A stretch of DNA of 17,398 bases from UBA9676 sp036522155 (GTDB lineage: Bacteria > Actinomycetota > Actinomycetes > Streptosporangiales > Streptosporangiaceae). Positions within the stretch are counted from its first letter, which is position 1. The number at the start of each line of letters is the position of its first letter. Position numbers and translations under genes: made by a program. Shown here in pieces: positions 1-6,570 of the stretch. The notes under the pieces are model-generated. The model was not told the origin of the DNA and ran no database searches. It saw nothing but the letters and a program-made list of their open reading frames with translations. Location of the stretch: assembly GCA_036522155.1 (NCBI GenBank), contig DATDGI010000372.1, forward strand, positions 1 to 17,398, read 5' to 3'.

Positions 1-57
1 TAAGCGTCAGTCGCGAATGCGGGGCTGAGGAGGGTGGCGGGCGCGGCCGCGGACGTC

Positions 58-70
58 TATGATGCTAATG
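58..70 (+). promoter_or_regulatory. Putative -10 element of a leaderless promoter for the GntR gene
   Basis: TATGAT at 58-63 is a near-consensus -10 hexamer (five of six bases of TATAAT). Exactly six bases separate it from the GTG at 70, so the predicted first transcribed base is the first base of the start codon. No Shine-Dalgarno-like sequence precedes that GTG, as expected for a leaderless mRNA, which is common in actinobacteria. No convincing -35 hexamer is visible; the left edge of the window limits the search. Confidence 0.5.
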
Positions 71-444
71 TGAGTAGCACCAGTCCGACGGTGGAGATCG
101 ATCACTCCAGCCCGGTGCCGCTGCACGAGCAGGTCGCCGCGGCCATCCGCCGGGCCATCGCCGACGGTGAGGCCGGCCCGGGTGAGCGGCTCCCGCCGGC
201 GAGGGACCTGGCCGCGGTGCTGGGGGTCAACGCCAACACGGTGTTCCGGGCGCTGCGGACGCTGCGGGAGGAGGGGCTGGTGGAGTTCCGCCGCGGCCGC
301 GGGGTGTCGGTGACCGGGACCGCGCCGCAGCGCAGCCCGGTGGTGGCCAAGGCGCGGGAGCTGGTGGCGGTGGCGCGGCGGTATGGGCTCCGGCCCGAGG
401 AGCTGGCGCAGATCATCGAGCAGGTGTCCTGGGAGCATCCATGA
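70..444 (+). CDS. GntR-family transcriptional regulator, YtrA-like subfamily
   Basis: A 124-residue DNA-binding repressor-type protein. Residues about 14-80 form a GntR winged helix: PLHEQVAAAIRRAI, then the LPPARDLAAVLGVNANTVFRAL recognition region and the wing REEGLVEFRRGRGVSV. Only about 45 residues follow (to WEHP). This fits the short helical dimerisation tail of the YtrA type and is too small for the FadR, HutC or MocR effector or enzyme domains. I chose GTG 70 because a -10 hexamer sits six bases upstream; GTG 34 would add 12 residues with no visible ribosome site. The stop overlaps the next start (ATGA at 441-444), so the two are translationally coupled. YtrA-like regulators usually repress their own operon; that is family knowledge. 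The start codon is the least certain part. Confidence 0.88.
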   Translation: MSSTSPTVEIDHSSPVPLHEQVAAAIRRAIADGEAGPGERLPPARDLAAVLGVNANTVFRALRTLREEGLVEFRRGRGVSVTGTAPQRSPVVAKARELVAVARRYGLRPEELAQIIEQVSWEHP

Positions 445-1727
445 CGTCCGCCCCGCCCGGCTGGCTGGCTGAGGTTGGGACCGAGCCGGAGGCGGTGATC
501 CGGGAGGCGCGCCGGCGCCAGCGCCGCCGCTGGCTAGCGACCGGGGCGGCCATGGCCTTGGTGGCTGCGGCAACGGGTGCGGTGATCGCGGGTTCGGGCG
601 CGGGCAGCCGCCCGCGGCCACCGGGCCGCCATACCGGGTCGGCGGCGCCCGCTCACGCCGTCCGCCCGGCACTGCCGCCGGGGCTGGTCTTGGCCGGCGC
701 TGCCACCACGCTGGTGATGTGGCCGGTCGGCTATCCCCTCTTCACGCCCACCAGTGGGCCTCCGGCGTACGTGGATGACCTGGGCAGCGGGCGCCTCCAG
801 CAGCGGCAGATTCCCGGGATCATCGGCTGTGATTGCCGGCCGTACCTGATCGGCGCCGGCGGCCGGCTTGTCTACGTCGGCTCGGGTGGCACGACGGCCA
901 TCTCTGCTGACCTGAAAGGCAGGCCGCGGGTGCTGGGCGCGACATATTTCTTCGCCCCGTCCGCGGCCCCTGGCCAGGTCTGGCTGGTCCACTACCGCGG
1001 CGGTGTGCCCGGGCAGGCCCCGGTCACGGTGAGGCCGGTGCCGGTCACTGGGGGCCCGGCTGGGGCAGCGGTCACCCTGCCCGCCGCGACGGACCTGGTG
1101 ATGAGGGGCACGGACGCAGGATTCCTGCTGGAACTCCGGCATAGGCTCGACTCTGGCCTGGCGCTGTGGAGTCCCGGCAGCATGCCCAGGACCCTCCCGC
1201 ACGCGCCCACCGCGGGCATCGACTCCGGTTTCGATGCCACCTCGCGCCTGGTCGCCTACGGGACCGGCTGCCGCTGGGACGAGACGGCCCGGAACGCACC
1301 CCAGGACGCCAACACCAGCTACCTGGCATGCGCGATGCTGCGGGCACTCGACGTGGTGACCGGCAGGCTGGTCTCGTTCCCGGCGCCGCCCGGCACCGCC
1401 GGATGGGTGCCCGACGGCTTCGACTACGTCAGCGCGATCTCACGGGGCAACCAGATGATCGCCGCCTATGCGGCGACCCGGCCGCAGGGAGAGGGCCGGG
1501 TGCGCCTGTACGTGATGCGGCTCACCGGCCCGAGCAATAGCCCCATGGCGGTCCCCTCCTCCGGTGCGATCTTGCCCGCCAGCACCGCGTGGACCGCGAA
1601 GGGATCATGGCTGCTTTACCAGGGTCCCGGCGGGCACCTGTGGGCCTACCAGGCGACATCCGGGACGGTCCGGGCCTCCAGCATGCGCCACTACGGGATG
1701 GTGGCGGTGCCCAGTGATCCCGGCTGA
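441..1727 (+). CDS. Membrane-anchored extracytoplasmic protein, beta-propeller-like
   Basis: A 428-residue protein of unknown function. The N-terminus is cytoplasmic and very basic (REARRRQRRR at about 21-30), followed by one hydrophobic segment at about 31-52 (ATGAAMALVAAATGAVIAG). A Gly/Pro/Arg linker follows, and the rest is probably outside the membrane. The ectodomain has repeated short beta-rich blocks such as GRLVYVGSGGTTAIS and GHLWAYQATSGTVRA, reminiscent of PQQ/WD40/TolB-like propeller blades; this is inferred from composition, not a family match. Four cysteines (130, 132, 277, 297) could pair outside the cell. GGGAG at 431-435 lies five bases before ATG 441 and is a good ribosome site. 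The ATGA overlap with the GntR gene implies co-transcription, so it is probably under that repressor. It may sense or bind something at the surface. Confidence 0.8.
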   Translation: MTSAPPGWLAEVGTEPEAVIREARRRQRRRWLATGAAMALVAAATGAVIAGSGAGSRPRPPGRHTGSAAPAHAVRPALPPGLVLAGAATTLVMWPVGYPLFTPTSGPPAYVDDLGSGRLQQRQIPGIIGCDCRPYLIGAGGRLVYVGSGGTTAISADLKGRPRVLGATYFFAPSAAPGQVWLVHYRGGVPGQAPVTVRPVPVTGGPAGAAVTLPAATDLVMRGTDAGFLLELRHRLDSGLALWSPGSMPRTLPHAPTAGIDSGFDATSRLVAYGTGCRWDETARNAPQDANTSYLACAMLRALDVVTGRLVSFPAPPGTAGWVPDGFDYVSAISRGNQMIAAYAATRPQGEGRVRLYVMRLTGPSNSPMAVPSSGAILPASTAWTAKGSWLLYQGPGGHLWAYQATSGTVRASSMRHYGMVAVPSDPG

Positions 1728-1730
1728 CCG

Positions 1731-2007
1731 TTACCGGTCCTCCGTAGCAAGGGCCTGGGCCATCAGGTCGGCGGGGCTCATGGCGGCGCCTCGGCCATGA
1801 GCGCAGCCGTCCCCGGGCCGGCCCGCTCCCGCAATTGGTCGGCGACTGGCTGGTAGCGCTGGCTCAGGGGGCCAGCCACCGCATGCCTCGCTGTCGTCGT
1901 TCCTCGATCGCCCCGACCAACCGCAGTGCCGCCCGCTCCCGGCCTTCCGCCTCGGCCAGCAGCATGGCTCCCCATAGCCATCCCGCCTCCTCGAGCATGC
2001 CGGACAA
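1731..2007 (-). pseudogene. Short overlapping coding-like frames; possible gene remnant
   Basis: This stretch between two convergent genes has no confident gene. On the minus strand three short frames follow one another. The first is open from 2046 to its stop at 1864-1866, with TTG 2007 or ATG 1998 as possible starts and peptide like MLEEAGWLWGAMLLAEAEG. The second is a 33-residue frame from GTG 1879 to 1778. The third is a 16-residue frame from ATG 1781 to 1731 (MSPADLMAQALATEDR), overlapping the second by ATGA. The first two show coding-like bias: in the first, about 82% GC at third positions against about 53% at second positions by hand count. No start has a good ribosome site and I recognise no family. 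A decayed gene with frameshifts is as likely as tiny genes. Confidence 0.28.
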
Positions 2008-2044
2008 CGGGCCGGTGATGACGGCCAGTACCTCGGCACCCCCG

Positions 2045-2206
2045 TGTCAGGATGCTGACCGGGCGGGGGCGGTGCCGCATTGCCGGGGGCCGATGTCAGG
2101 TGGTGACCGGGCTGGCCGGCCAGGGCGGTGCCGCAATGCCTGCGGTCAATGTCCGGCTGCTGACCAGGCTGGCCGACCCGGGGGTGCCGCTGGGGTCAGG
2201 GGCCGG
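2045..2206. repeat. Three-unit degenerate tandem repeat, about 49-57 bp per unit
   Basis: Units begin at 2045, 2094 and 2150 and share the order TGTC(A/C)GG, then TGACC(G/A)GGC, then GG(C/G)GGTGCCGC. Units two and three also share GGCTGGCCG. The first unit opens with a small inverted repeat (GTCAG, four bases, CTGAC at 2046-2059) that decays in the others. Units two and three lie inside the 3' end of the acyltransferase frame and encode related Ala/Pro/Ser-rich segments. Unit one lies just past its stop. Confidence 0.6.
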
Positions 2207-3493
2207 TTCCGGCCTGGCGCGGCGCGGCCGCGTAGCAGGCAGTTGCGGCCGGCTGCCGTCACCGGGAGAGACTGGGTCACCCTGGCCGTCAGCCTGCTGC
2301 CGGCCGGCCGTGCCAATGGCGCCGTTCCCGGCCTTGTCCCGCATGCGGCCGGGCCGGTGCCCGCGGGGCCGTTCGGCGCGATGGAACACGAGCCAGAGCA
2401 CCGCGAGCACGGCGGCGAAGGCGGGCAGCCAGGCCAGCCGTTCCGCGATCCACACGGGGCTGGCTGGGGAGGTCAGCAGGCCCGGTAGCCGGCCGATGGC
2501 CACGCCAGCCATGGTCACGGCGAGCAGCGCGCTCTGGTGCCACAAGAACAGCGTCATCGCCGACAGGTTGGCGGTGGCGACCGCGGCCCACGCGAGCGGG
2601 CGGCGCATCAGCCGGGCGAGCCGCTCCCGCAGGAGCAGGGCCAGGCCGACCTGGGCGATGCCGAAGGTCACGGCGGCCAGGGTGGGAGGGTTCAGGTTCG
2701 AGATGGCGGCACCATTCACCCCGACCATGCTGGCGGGGTAGCCGCCCCACACGATCAGCGCCGCGGTGGCCGCGGCCCCGCCCGCCAGCAGCAGGGCCGA
2801 CACCTTCCGGCCGCCCAGCGCCCCCCGGGCCCAGGCGATCCCGAGCAGGTAGGGGACCATCCAGGCGGCGATCACGTTGATCCAGCCGACCCAGCCTGGC
2901 CCGCCGAGATCGAACCGCACCAGATCGGCGGCGGCCACGACGCCGACCCCCAGCGCGGCCGCGCCGATCCCGAGCCGGCGCACGAGCGCGACCGCCAGCG
3001 GGGTGGCCGCCGTCAGCACGGCGTACACCCCCAGGAACCACAACGGGTCGAGCACCAGCGTCAGCACGCTGTGCAGGGTGGCAACCGAGACCCCTGCCAG
3101 CCAGAGGCCCGCCGCGAGCGGCGCCCAGACTGCGACGAGCAGCGCGACCGGGCGGGTCAGCCGGGCCAGCCGCTGGCGCAGCCAGGCGGGGTAGTCGCCG
3201 CGGTAGCTGCGGGCGGACGCGTAGCCGCCGACGAAGAAGAAGACCGCCAGCGTCTGGAACACCCACGAGATCGGGGCCAGCCAGGGCATGGCGGCCAGCG
3301 GGCTCTGGTCGTGCAGCGCGCCGCCCCGCCCGCCGTGGGTCAGCACGAGCGCGGTGACCAGCCAGTGGCCCAGTATCACGCCGGCGATCGCGAGCGCGCG
3401 GAGCGCGTCGACCGTGCGGTCCCGCTGCGGCGGTGTGGCCGCGTCGACCTTCGCGGCGAAGCCGCGGACCCGGGCGGCGGCGTGGCCGGTCAT
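2096..3493 (-). CDS. Acyltransferase-3 family integral membrane protein
   Basis: A 465-residue membrane protein of the acyltransferase-3 (PF01757-like) family, which transfers acyl groups to sugars or other surface molecules. The N-terminal signature RDRTVDALRALAIAGVILGH (24-43) has the conserved Arg and His of the first membrane helix. It is followed by FFFVGGYASARSYRGDY (85-101), RLARLTRPV, DPLWFLGVYAVLTAATP (149-165) and LFLWHQSALL (315-324). About ten hydrophobic segments are visible up to residue 370. From about 375 to the end the sequence is Arg/Pro/Ala/Gly-rich low complexity and includes two repeat-derived segments, which is unusual for the family. ATG 3493 overlaps the stop of the upstream hydrolase (ATGA at 3490-3493). 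The frame stays open farther upstream, but that part lies over the hydrolase gene. The acyl donor and acceptor cannot be told. Confidence 0.85.
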   Translation of the reverse strand: MTGHAAARVRGFAAKVDAATPPQRDRTVDALRALAIAGVILGHWLVTALVLTHGGRGGALHDQSPLAAMPWLAPISWVFQTLAVFFFVGGYASARSYRGDYPAWLRQRLARLTRPVALLVAVWAPLAAGLWLAGVSVATLHSVLTLVLDPLWFLGVYAVLTAATPLAVALVRRLGIGAAALGVGVVAAADLVRFDLGGPGWVGWINVIAAWMVPYLLGIAWARGALGGRKVSALLLAGGAAATAALIVWGGYPASMVGVNGAAISNLNPPTLAAVTFGIAQVGLALLLRERLARLMRRPLAWAAVATANLSAMTLFLWHQSALLAVTMAGVAIGRLPGLLTSPASPVWIAERLAWLPAFAAVLAVLWLVFHRAERPRGHRPGRMRDKAGNGAIGTAGRQQADGQGDPVSPGDGSRPQLPATRPRRARPEPAPDPSGTPGSASLVSSRTLTAGIAAPPWPASPVTT

Positions 3494-4419
3494 CGGGTCA
3501 CCCCGGCCGGGTCGCCGAGCGCGATATAGGCGAGGTTGCGCAGGGAGATGCTGCCCGGGCGGAGATAACCGCTGTGGCCTGTGCCGCCGCAGGCGAATGG
3601 CCTGGCACCGAACGCGGGCGCCGTCGGGTCCTGGCCGAAGCCCAGCCCCAGGAACTGGATATGAGGCACGAGACGGATCCAGTCGCTGGTTCCCCGTCCT
3701 GCCCAGACACGCGCCGTGGTGTGGAGTGCCCGGACCGAGGAGGCGTCCATTCCCGGGCTCCCGTACACCGCGATGTCGGTGACCGGCAGGTGTGCCGCGG
3801 CCAGCCCGCAGACGACCGAGCCGTAGCTGTGGCACAGCAGGGCGACCTGGTGGCCGCCCTGGGCGAGGTCAGTGACCAGCGCCCGCAGCGCACTCGCGCC
3901 CTGGCCCGCGTCCCCCGAGGTCATGACGGCCGAGCTGAAGGTGGACGGATCCTGGTAGCCGAGCCAGGCGAGGACCGCGAGGTGGGCACCGGGGTCCAGC
4001 CGGTGCGCCTCTGCCGCGAGCGCTTCGGCCCCGCCCCCGGGGGAGGCCGTGCCGCGGGAATAGAACGTCGCGAGCGAGGTGTCCGAGCCGGGCACGAGGA
4101 TTACTACCCGGGTGGCGCGGGCGAGGTTGCCAAGGACCTCGATCGCCTCGCCCTGGCCCTGAGGGTCGAAGCCGAGGACCTGGTGTCCCCGCATGACCCG
4201 CAGCGCGCTGGCCAGGCTCGTGTTGCCATCCCGCGCGGCGGCGCTCTCGGCCCGGGTGATCATGCGTGAGTCAGCCGCGTAGCGCGCGGTCAGCGCCGGG
4301 GCCGTGAGCGCAGGCAGGGGCTGCAGCCGGTCGGCTGGCCCGCCGGGGAGCACGGCCGCTGTGGTGCCGGCCACCGCGGCGGCCACGGCCGCGATGGCAC
4401 TCAGGCGGCGGAGTCTCAT
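3490..4419 (-). CDS. Secreted DUF1023-type alpha/beta hydrolase
   Basis: A 309-residue predicted secreted serine hydrolase of the DUF1023 (Abhydrolase_8) kind common in actinobacteria. The N-terminus has a signal-like start (MRLRRLSAIAAVAAAVAGTTA, about 1-21). The core has VVILVPGSDTSLATF (105-119), the nucleophile elbow CHSYGS (196-201, Ser198), YGSPGMD (219-225), and a late Asp246 (GTSDWIRLVPH) and His282 (GTGHSGYL) that complete a plausible triad. Family members usually have GHSYGS; here the first residue is Cys196. ATG 4417-4419 has a strong ribosome site, AGGAAGGA at 4427-4434. The gene is first in a two-gene unit with the acyltransferase, by ATGA overlap. Esterase or lipase activity on an extracytoplasmic substrate is likely from the fold, but the substrate is unknown. 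Confidence 0.87.
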   Translation of the reverse strand: MRLRRLSAIAAVAAAVAGTTAAVLPGGPADRLQPLPALTAPALTARYAADSRMITRAESAAARDGNTSLASALRVMRGHQVLGFDPQGQGEAIEVLGNLARATRVVILVPGSDTSLATFYSRGTASPGGGAEALAAEAHRLDPGAHLAVLAWLGYQDPSTFSSAVMTSGDAGQGASALRALVTDLAQGGHQVALLCHSYGSVVCGLAAAHLPVTDIAVYGSPGMDASSVRALHTTARVWAGRGTSDWIRLVPHIQFLGLGFGQDPTAPAFGARPFACGGTGHSGYLRPGSISLRNLAYIALGDPAGVTR

Positions 4420-4426
4420 GGGAGTG

Positions 4427-4463
4427 TCCTTCCTGCTCAGCAGTGCTGCTGGTGAGGAAGTTA
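4427..4463 (-). promoter_or_regulatory. Ribosome site and weak -10 candidate for the hydrolase gene
   Basis: AGGAAGGA at 4427-4434 (minus strand) is a textbook ribosome site seven bases before the ATG. TAACTT at 4458-4463 is a possible -10, but no clear -35 was found. The remainder of the 244-bp divergent gap (4420-4663) shows no ORF of interest apart from the palindromes next to the kinase promoter. Confidence 0.4.
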
Positions 4464-4611
4464 CGGACGGCTACGGCTGGTCCGCGTCCCCCGGCGGGGC
4501 CGACTTCCGGCCTGCGCCGCCGGTACCGGGAGGGCCAGACGGGCCGCTGCCGGGACGGTCACGCACGCAGCCCGGCTCCGCCCGCCCCCTACTCAGGTAT
4601 GGCCGTGGCAG

Positions 4612-4629
4612 ATGCCTCCCGGGGGGCAT
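4612..4629. repeat. 18-bp near-perfect palindrome upstream of the kinase promoter
   Basis: ATGCCTCCCGGGGGGCAT pairs with itself at eight of nine positions; the ninth is T opposite G. It ends within the proposed -35 of the kinase promoter. It may be an operator or a hairpin. Confidence 0.6.
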
Positions 4630-4664
4630 GAAAACGGCGCTGGCGCCGTCCTACTCTGGGGTCA
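4628..4664 (+). promoter_or_regulatory. Leaderless promoter of the histidine kinase operon with a palindrome in its spacer
   Basis: The proposed elements are ATGAAA at 4628-4633 (four of six bases of TTGACA), an 18-bp spacer and TACTCT at 4652-4657 (TAnnnT). Six bases further on lies ATG 4664, with no ribosome site before it. The spacer is almost filled by ACGGCGCTGGCGCCGT at 4634-4649, an inverted repeat with seven-base arms and a two-base centre. A protein bound there would lie between the -35 and -10, so the site is a good operator candidate. Confidence 0.5.
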
Positions 4665-5911
4665 TGAGCGCTGGCCTGAGGGAACGGGCCGCAACCCTGC
4701 TCGCCACCGGAGTCACACAGCCGCCCGCGCCACGCCCAAGGTGGCTGCGGCTGGGGCGGCTCGACCTGGTCGAGATCGCCGATGTGGTGGTGGCCGCCCT
4801 CTGCTGGGGCTACACGAACGGCCACCTCGGGACCGTGAACGCGGCGCATCACGACGGTGGGCGGTTGCTCCTGGCCTCATTCCTGGTCGCCGCGCCGCTG
4901 GTGCTCCGCACCCGGTTGCCGCTCACCTCGTGGTGTGTGTCGGCGGCCGCGATGATATGGGCCACCGCGACGATTGTCGGGAATTCGGTCGCGACTTTCA
5001 GCTCTATCCCGGCTGGGGTCCTCGTCTACGCCCTGTGCCTGTATGCGGTCGCCGTCCGGTGCCGGCCGTGGGTGGCGATCACCGCCGGCGCCGCCACCAT
5101 CCTCGGTGGGAGCGCGATCGACTTGCGGACCACCCTGGCCGCCGCCCTGGTGGCCCTGGCCCCGGTGTCCGCCGGGATCATCGTCCGTTCCCGGCGCAGC
5201 AACCGGGAGGAGCTCGCGGTGGCCGAGCGCCGCCACGAGGGGGAGCGCGCGCTGCTGCAGGAACGCCAGCGCATCGCACGCGAACTGCATGACGTGGTCG
5301 CCCACCACATGTCGGTGATCGCGATCCAGGCGGAGGCCGGACCCTACAAGATCGCTGACCCGCCCCCCGAGCTGGTCGAGAGCTTCGCCGAGATCCGCGC
5401 CAGCGCCCTGACCGGGCTCAACGAACTGCGCCGGGTGCTGGGGGTGCTCCGCAGCGACCGGCCCGGCACCGCCCCCGCGCCCGGCCTCGACGACCTGCCC
5501 GGCCTGCTGGAGTCGGCCCGGGCTGGCGGCGTCACGGTCACCTCCGAGGTCACCGGCGCTCTCCGCCCCCTGCCGGAAGGCGTGGATCTGTCCGCCTACC
5601 GGATCGTGCAGGAAGCGCTGAGCAACGCCATCCGGCACGCTTCGGGGTCAGCGGTTGCGGTCAAGCTGCATTACGGCGAGGCTGCCCTGGTGATAGAGGT
5701 ACGTAACGATAGGTGCCCGCCCGGCAATGGAGCCACGGGGCAGCAGGGCGCTGGAACCCTCGGCCGTGGCGGCGGGGTTGGCATCATCGGGATGCGTGAA
5801 CGCGCCACGATGCTGGGGGGCCATCTGTCCGCCGCCCCGACCGGGGCGGGTGAGTTCCTGGTGACCGCCGCACTCCCACTGGAGCACGACGGCCCGGCGG
5901 GCTCACCATGA
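4664..5911 (+). CDS. Two-component sensor histidine kinase, NarL/DesK type (HisKA_3)
   Basis: A 415-residue membrane sensor kinase that autophosphorylates on His and passes phosphate to the regulator encoded next. Residues about 35-175 hold roughly four to six hydrophobic segments with only short loops, so it probably senses at or in the membrane. A short coiled linker (about 178-200) leads to the HisKA_3 dimerisation helix ERQRIARELHDVVAHHMS, with phospho-acceptor His209. The ATPase domain has the N box QEALSNAIRHA (316-326, Asn321), VRND (346-349) and the glycine box GVGIIGMRERATMLGG (371-386). I chose ATG 4664 because a -10 hexamer lies six bases upstream; ATG 4628 and GTG 4304 are in frame but lie in the promoter region or over the hydrolase start. 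The stop overlaps the regulator start by ATGA. Confidence 0.92.
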   Translation: MSAGLRERAATLLATGVTQPPAPRPRWLRLGRLDLVEIADVVVAALCWGYTNGHLGTVNAAHHDGGRLLLASFLVAAPLVLRTRLPLTSWCVSAAAMIWATATIVGNSVATFSSIPAGVLVYALCLYAVAVRCRPWVAITAGAATILGGSAIDLRTTLAAALVALAPVSAGIIVRSRRSNREELAVAERRHEGERALLQERQRIARELHDVVAHHMSVIAIQAEAGPYKIADPPPELVESFAEIRASALTGLNELRRVLGVLRSDRPGTAPAPGLDDLPGLLESARAGGVTVTSEVTGALRPLPEGVDLSAYRIVQEALSNAIRHASGSAVAVKLHYGEAALVIEVRNDRCPPGNGATGQQGAGTLGRGGGVGIIGMRERATMLGGHLSAAPTGAGEFLVTAALPLEHDGPAGSP

Positions 5912-6567
5912 CGATCCGGGTGGTAGTCGCCGACGATCAGGGGATGGTGCGGTCCGGCTTCTCGGTGCTGCTGAACGCGCAGCCGGACATCGAGGTCATT
6001 GGCGAGGCCGTGAACGGCAAGGAGGCGGTCTCGCACGCCGCCGCCCTGAGCCCGGACGTCATCCTGATGGATGTCCGGATGCCGGTCATGGACGGCCTGC
6101 AGGCCACCCGGGAGATCACGGCGCTGCCGGACCCGCCGAAAGTGCTGGTGCTGACCACGTTCGACCTCGACGACTACGTGTACGAGGCGCTGCGCTCGGG
6201 GGCCAGCGGTTTCCTGCTCAAGGACGCGTCCGCCGGTGAGCTCGCCGCCGCGGTCCGGCTGGTGGCGGCCGGTGACGCGTTGCTCGCGCCCGGGGTGACC
6301 CGCCGCCTCATCGCCGAGTTCGCCCGGATGGGCGCCCCCCGCGGCCCCAGCCGCAAGCAACTGGAGGGCCTCACCGAACGGGAGTCGGAGGTGCTGGCCC
6401 TCGTCGCCCGCGGCCTGTCGAACGGCGAAATAGCCGACCACCTCATCGTCGCGGAGCAGACCGTGAAGTCCCATGTGAGCCGGATCCTGATGAAACTGGG
6501 GCTGCGTGACCGCACCCAGGCGGTCGTGTTCGCCTACGAGACCGGCCTCGTGCAGCCCGGGAGCTGA
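5908..6567 (+). CDS. Response regulator, NarL/FixJ family with LuxR-type HTH
   Basis: A 219-residue partner of the upstream kinase. The receiver domain (about 1-120) has Asp9/Asp10 (VVVADDQ), phospho-acceptor Asp55 (VILMDVRMP), Thr83/Thr84 (VLTTFD) and Lys105 (GFLLKDA), all the expected phosphorylation residues. The C-terminal LuxR helix-turn-helix is LTERESEVLALVARGLSNGE through TVKSHVSRILMKLGLRDRTQ (about 155-204). ATG 5908 overlaps the kinase stop, so expression is coupled. On phosphorylation it should bind DNA as a dimer. Natural targets to test are the palindromes at 4612-4649 in front of its own operon and the protease gene downstream. Confidence 0.95.
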   Translation: MTIRVVVADDQGMVRSGFSVLLNAQPDIEVIGEAVNGKEAVSHAAALSPDVILMDVRMPVMDGLQATREITALPDPPKVLVLTTFDLDDYVYEALRSGASGFLLKDASAGELAAAVRLVAAGDALLAPGVTRRLIAEFARMGAPRGPSRKQLEGLTERESEVLALVARGLSNGEIADHLIVAEQTVKSHVSRILMKLGLRDRTQAVVFAYETGLVQPGS

Positions 6568-6570
6568 CCG

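Noticed and set aside
2537..3529. Plus-strand open frame of 330 codons
   Set aside because: It is antisense to the acyltransferase membrane region and gives an Arg/Gln/Gly-rich translation with no hydrophobic or domain pattern.
3494..3835. N-terminal extension of the acyltransferase frame
   Set aside because: The extra 114 residues overlap the hydrolase gene, are Arg/Pro/Gly-rich and have no membrane pattern; the ATGA overlap at 3490-3493 gives a better start.
4304..4663. N-terminal extension of the histidine kinase frame
   Set aside because: It overlaps the hydrolase start and its ribosome site and contains the palindromes and promoter; the leaderless ATG 4664 fits better.
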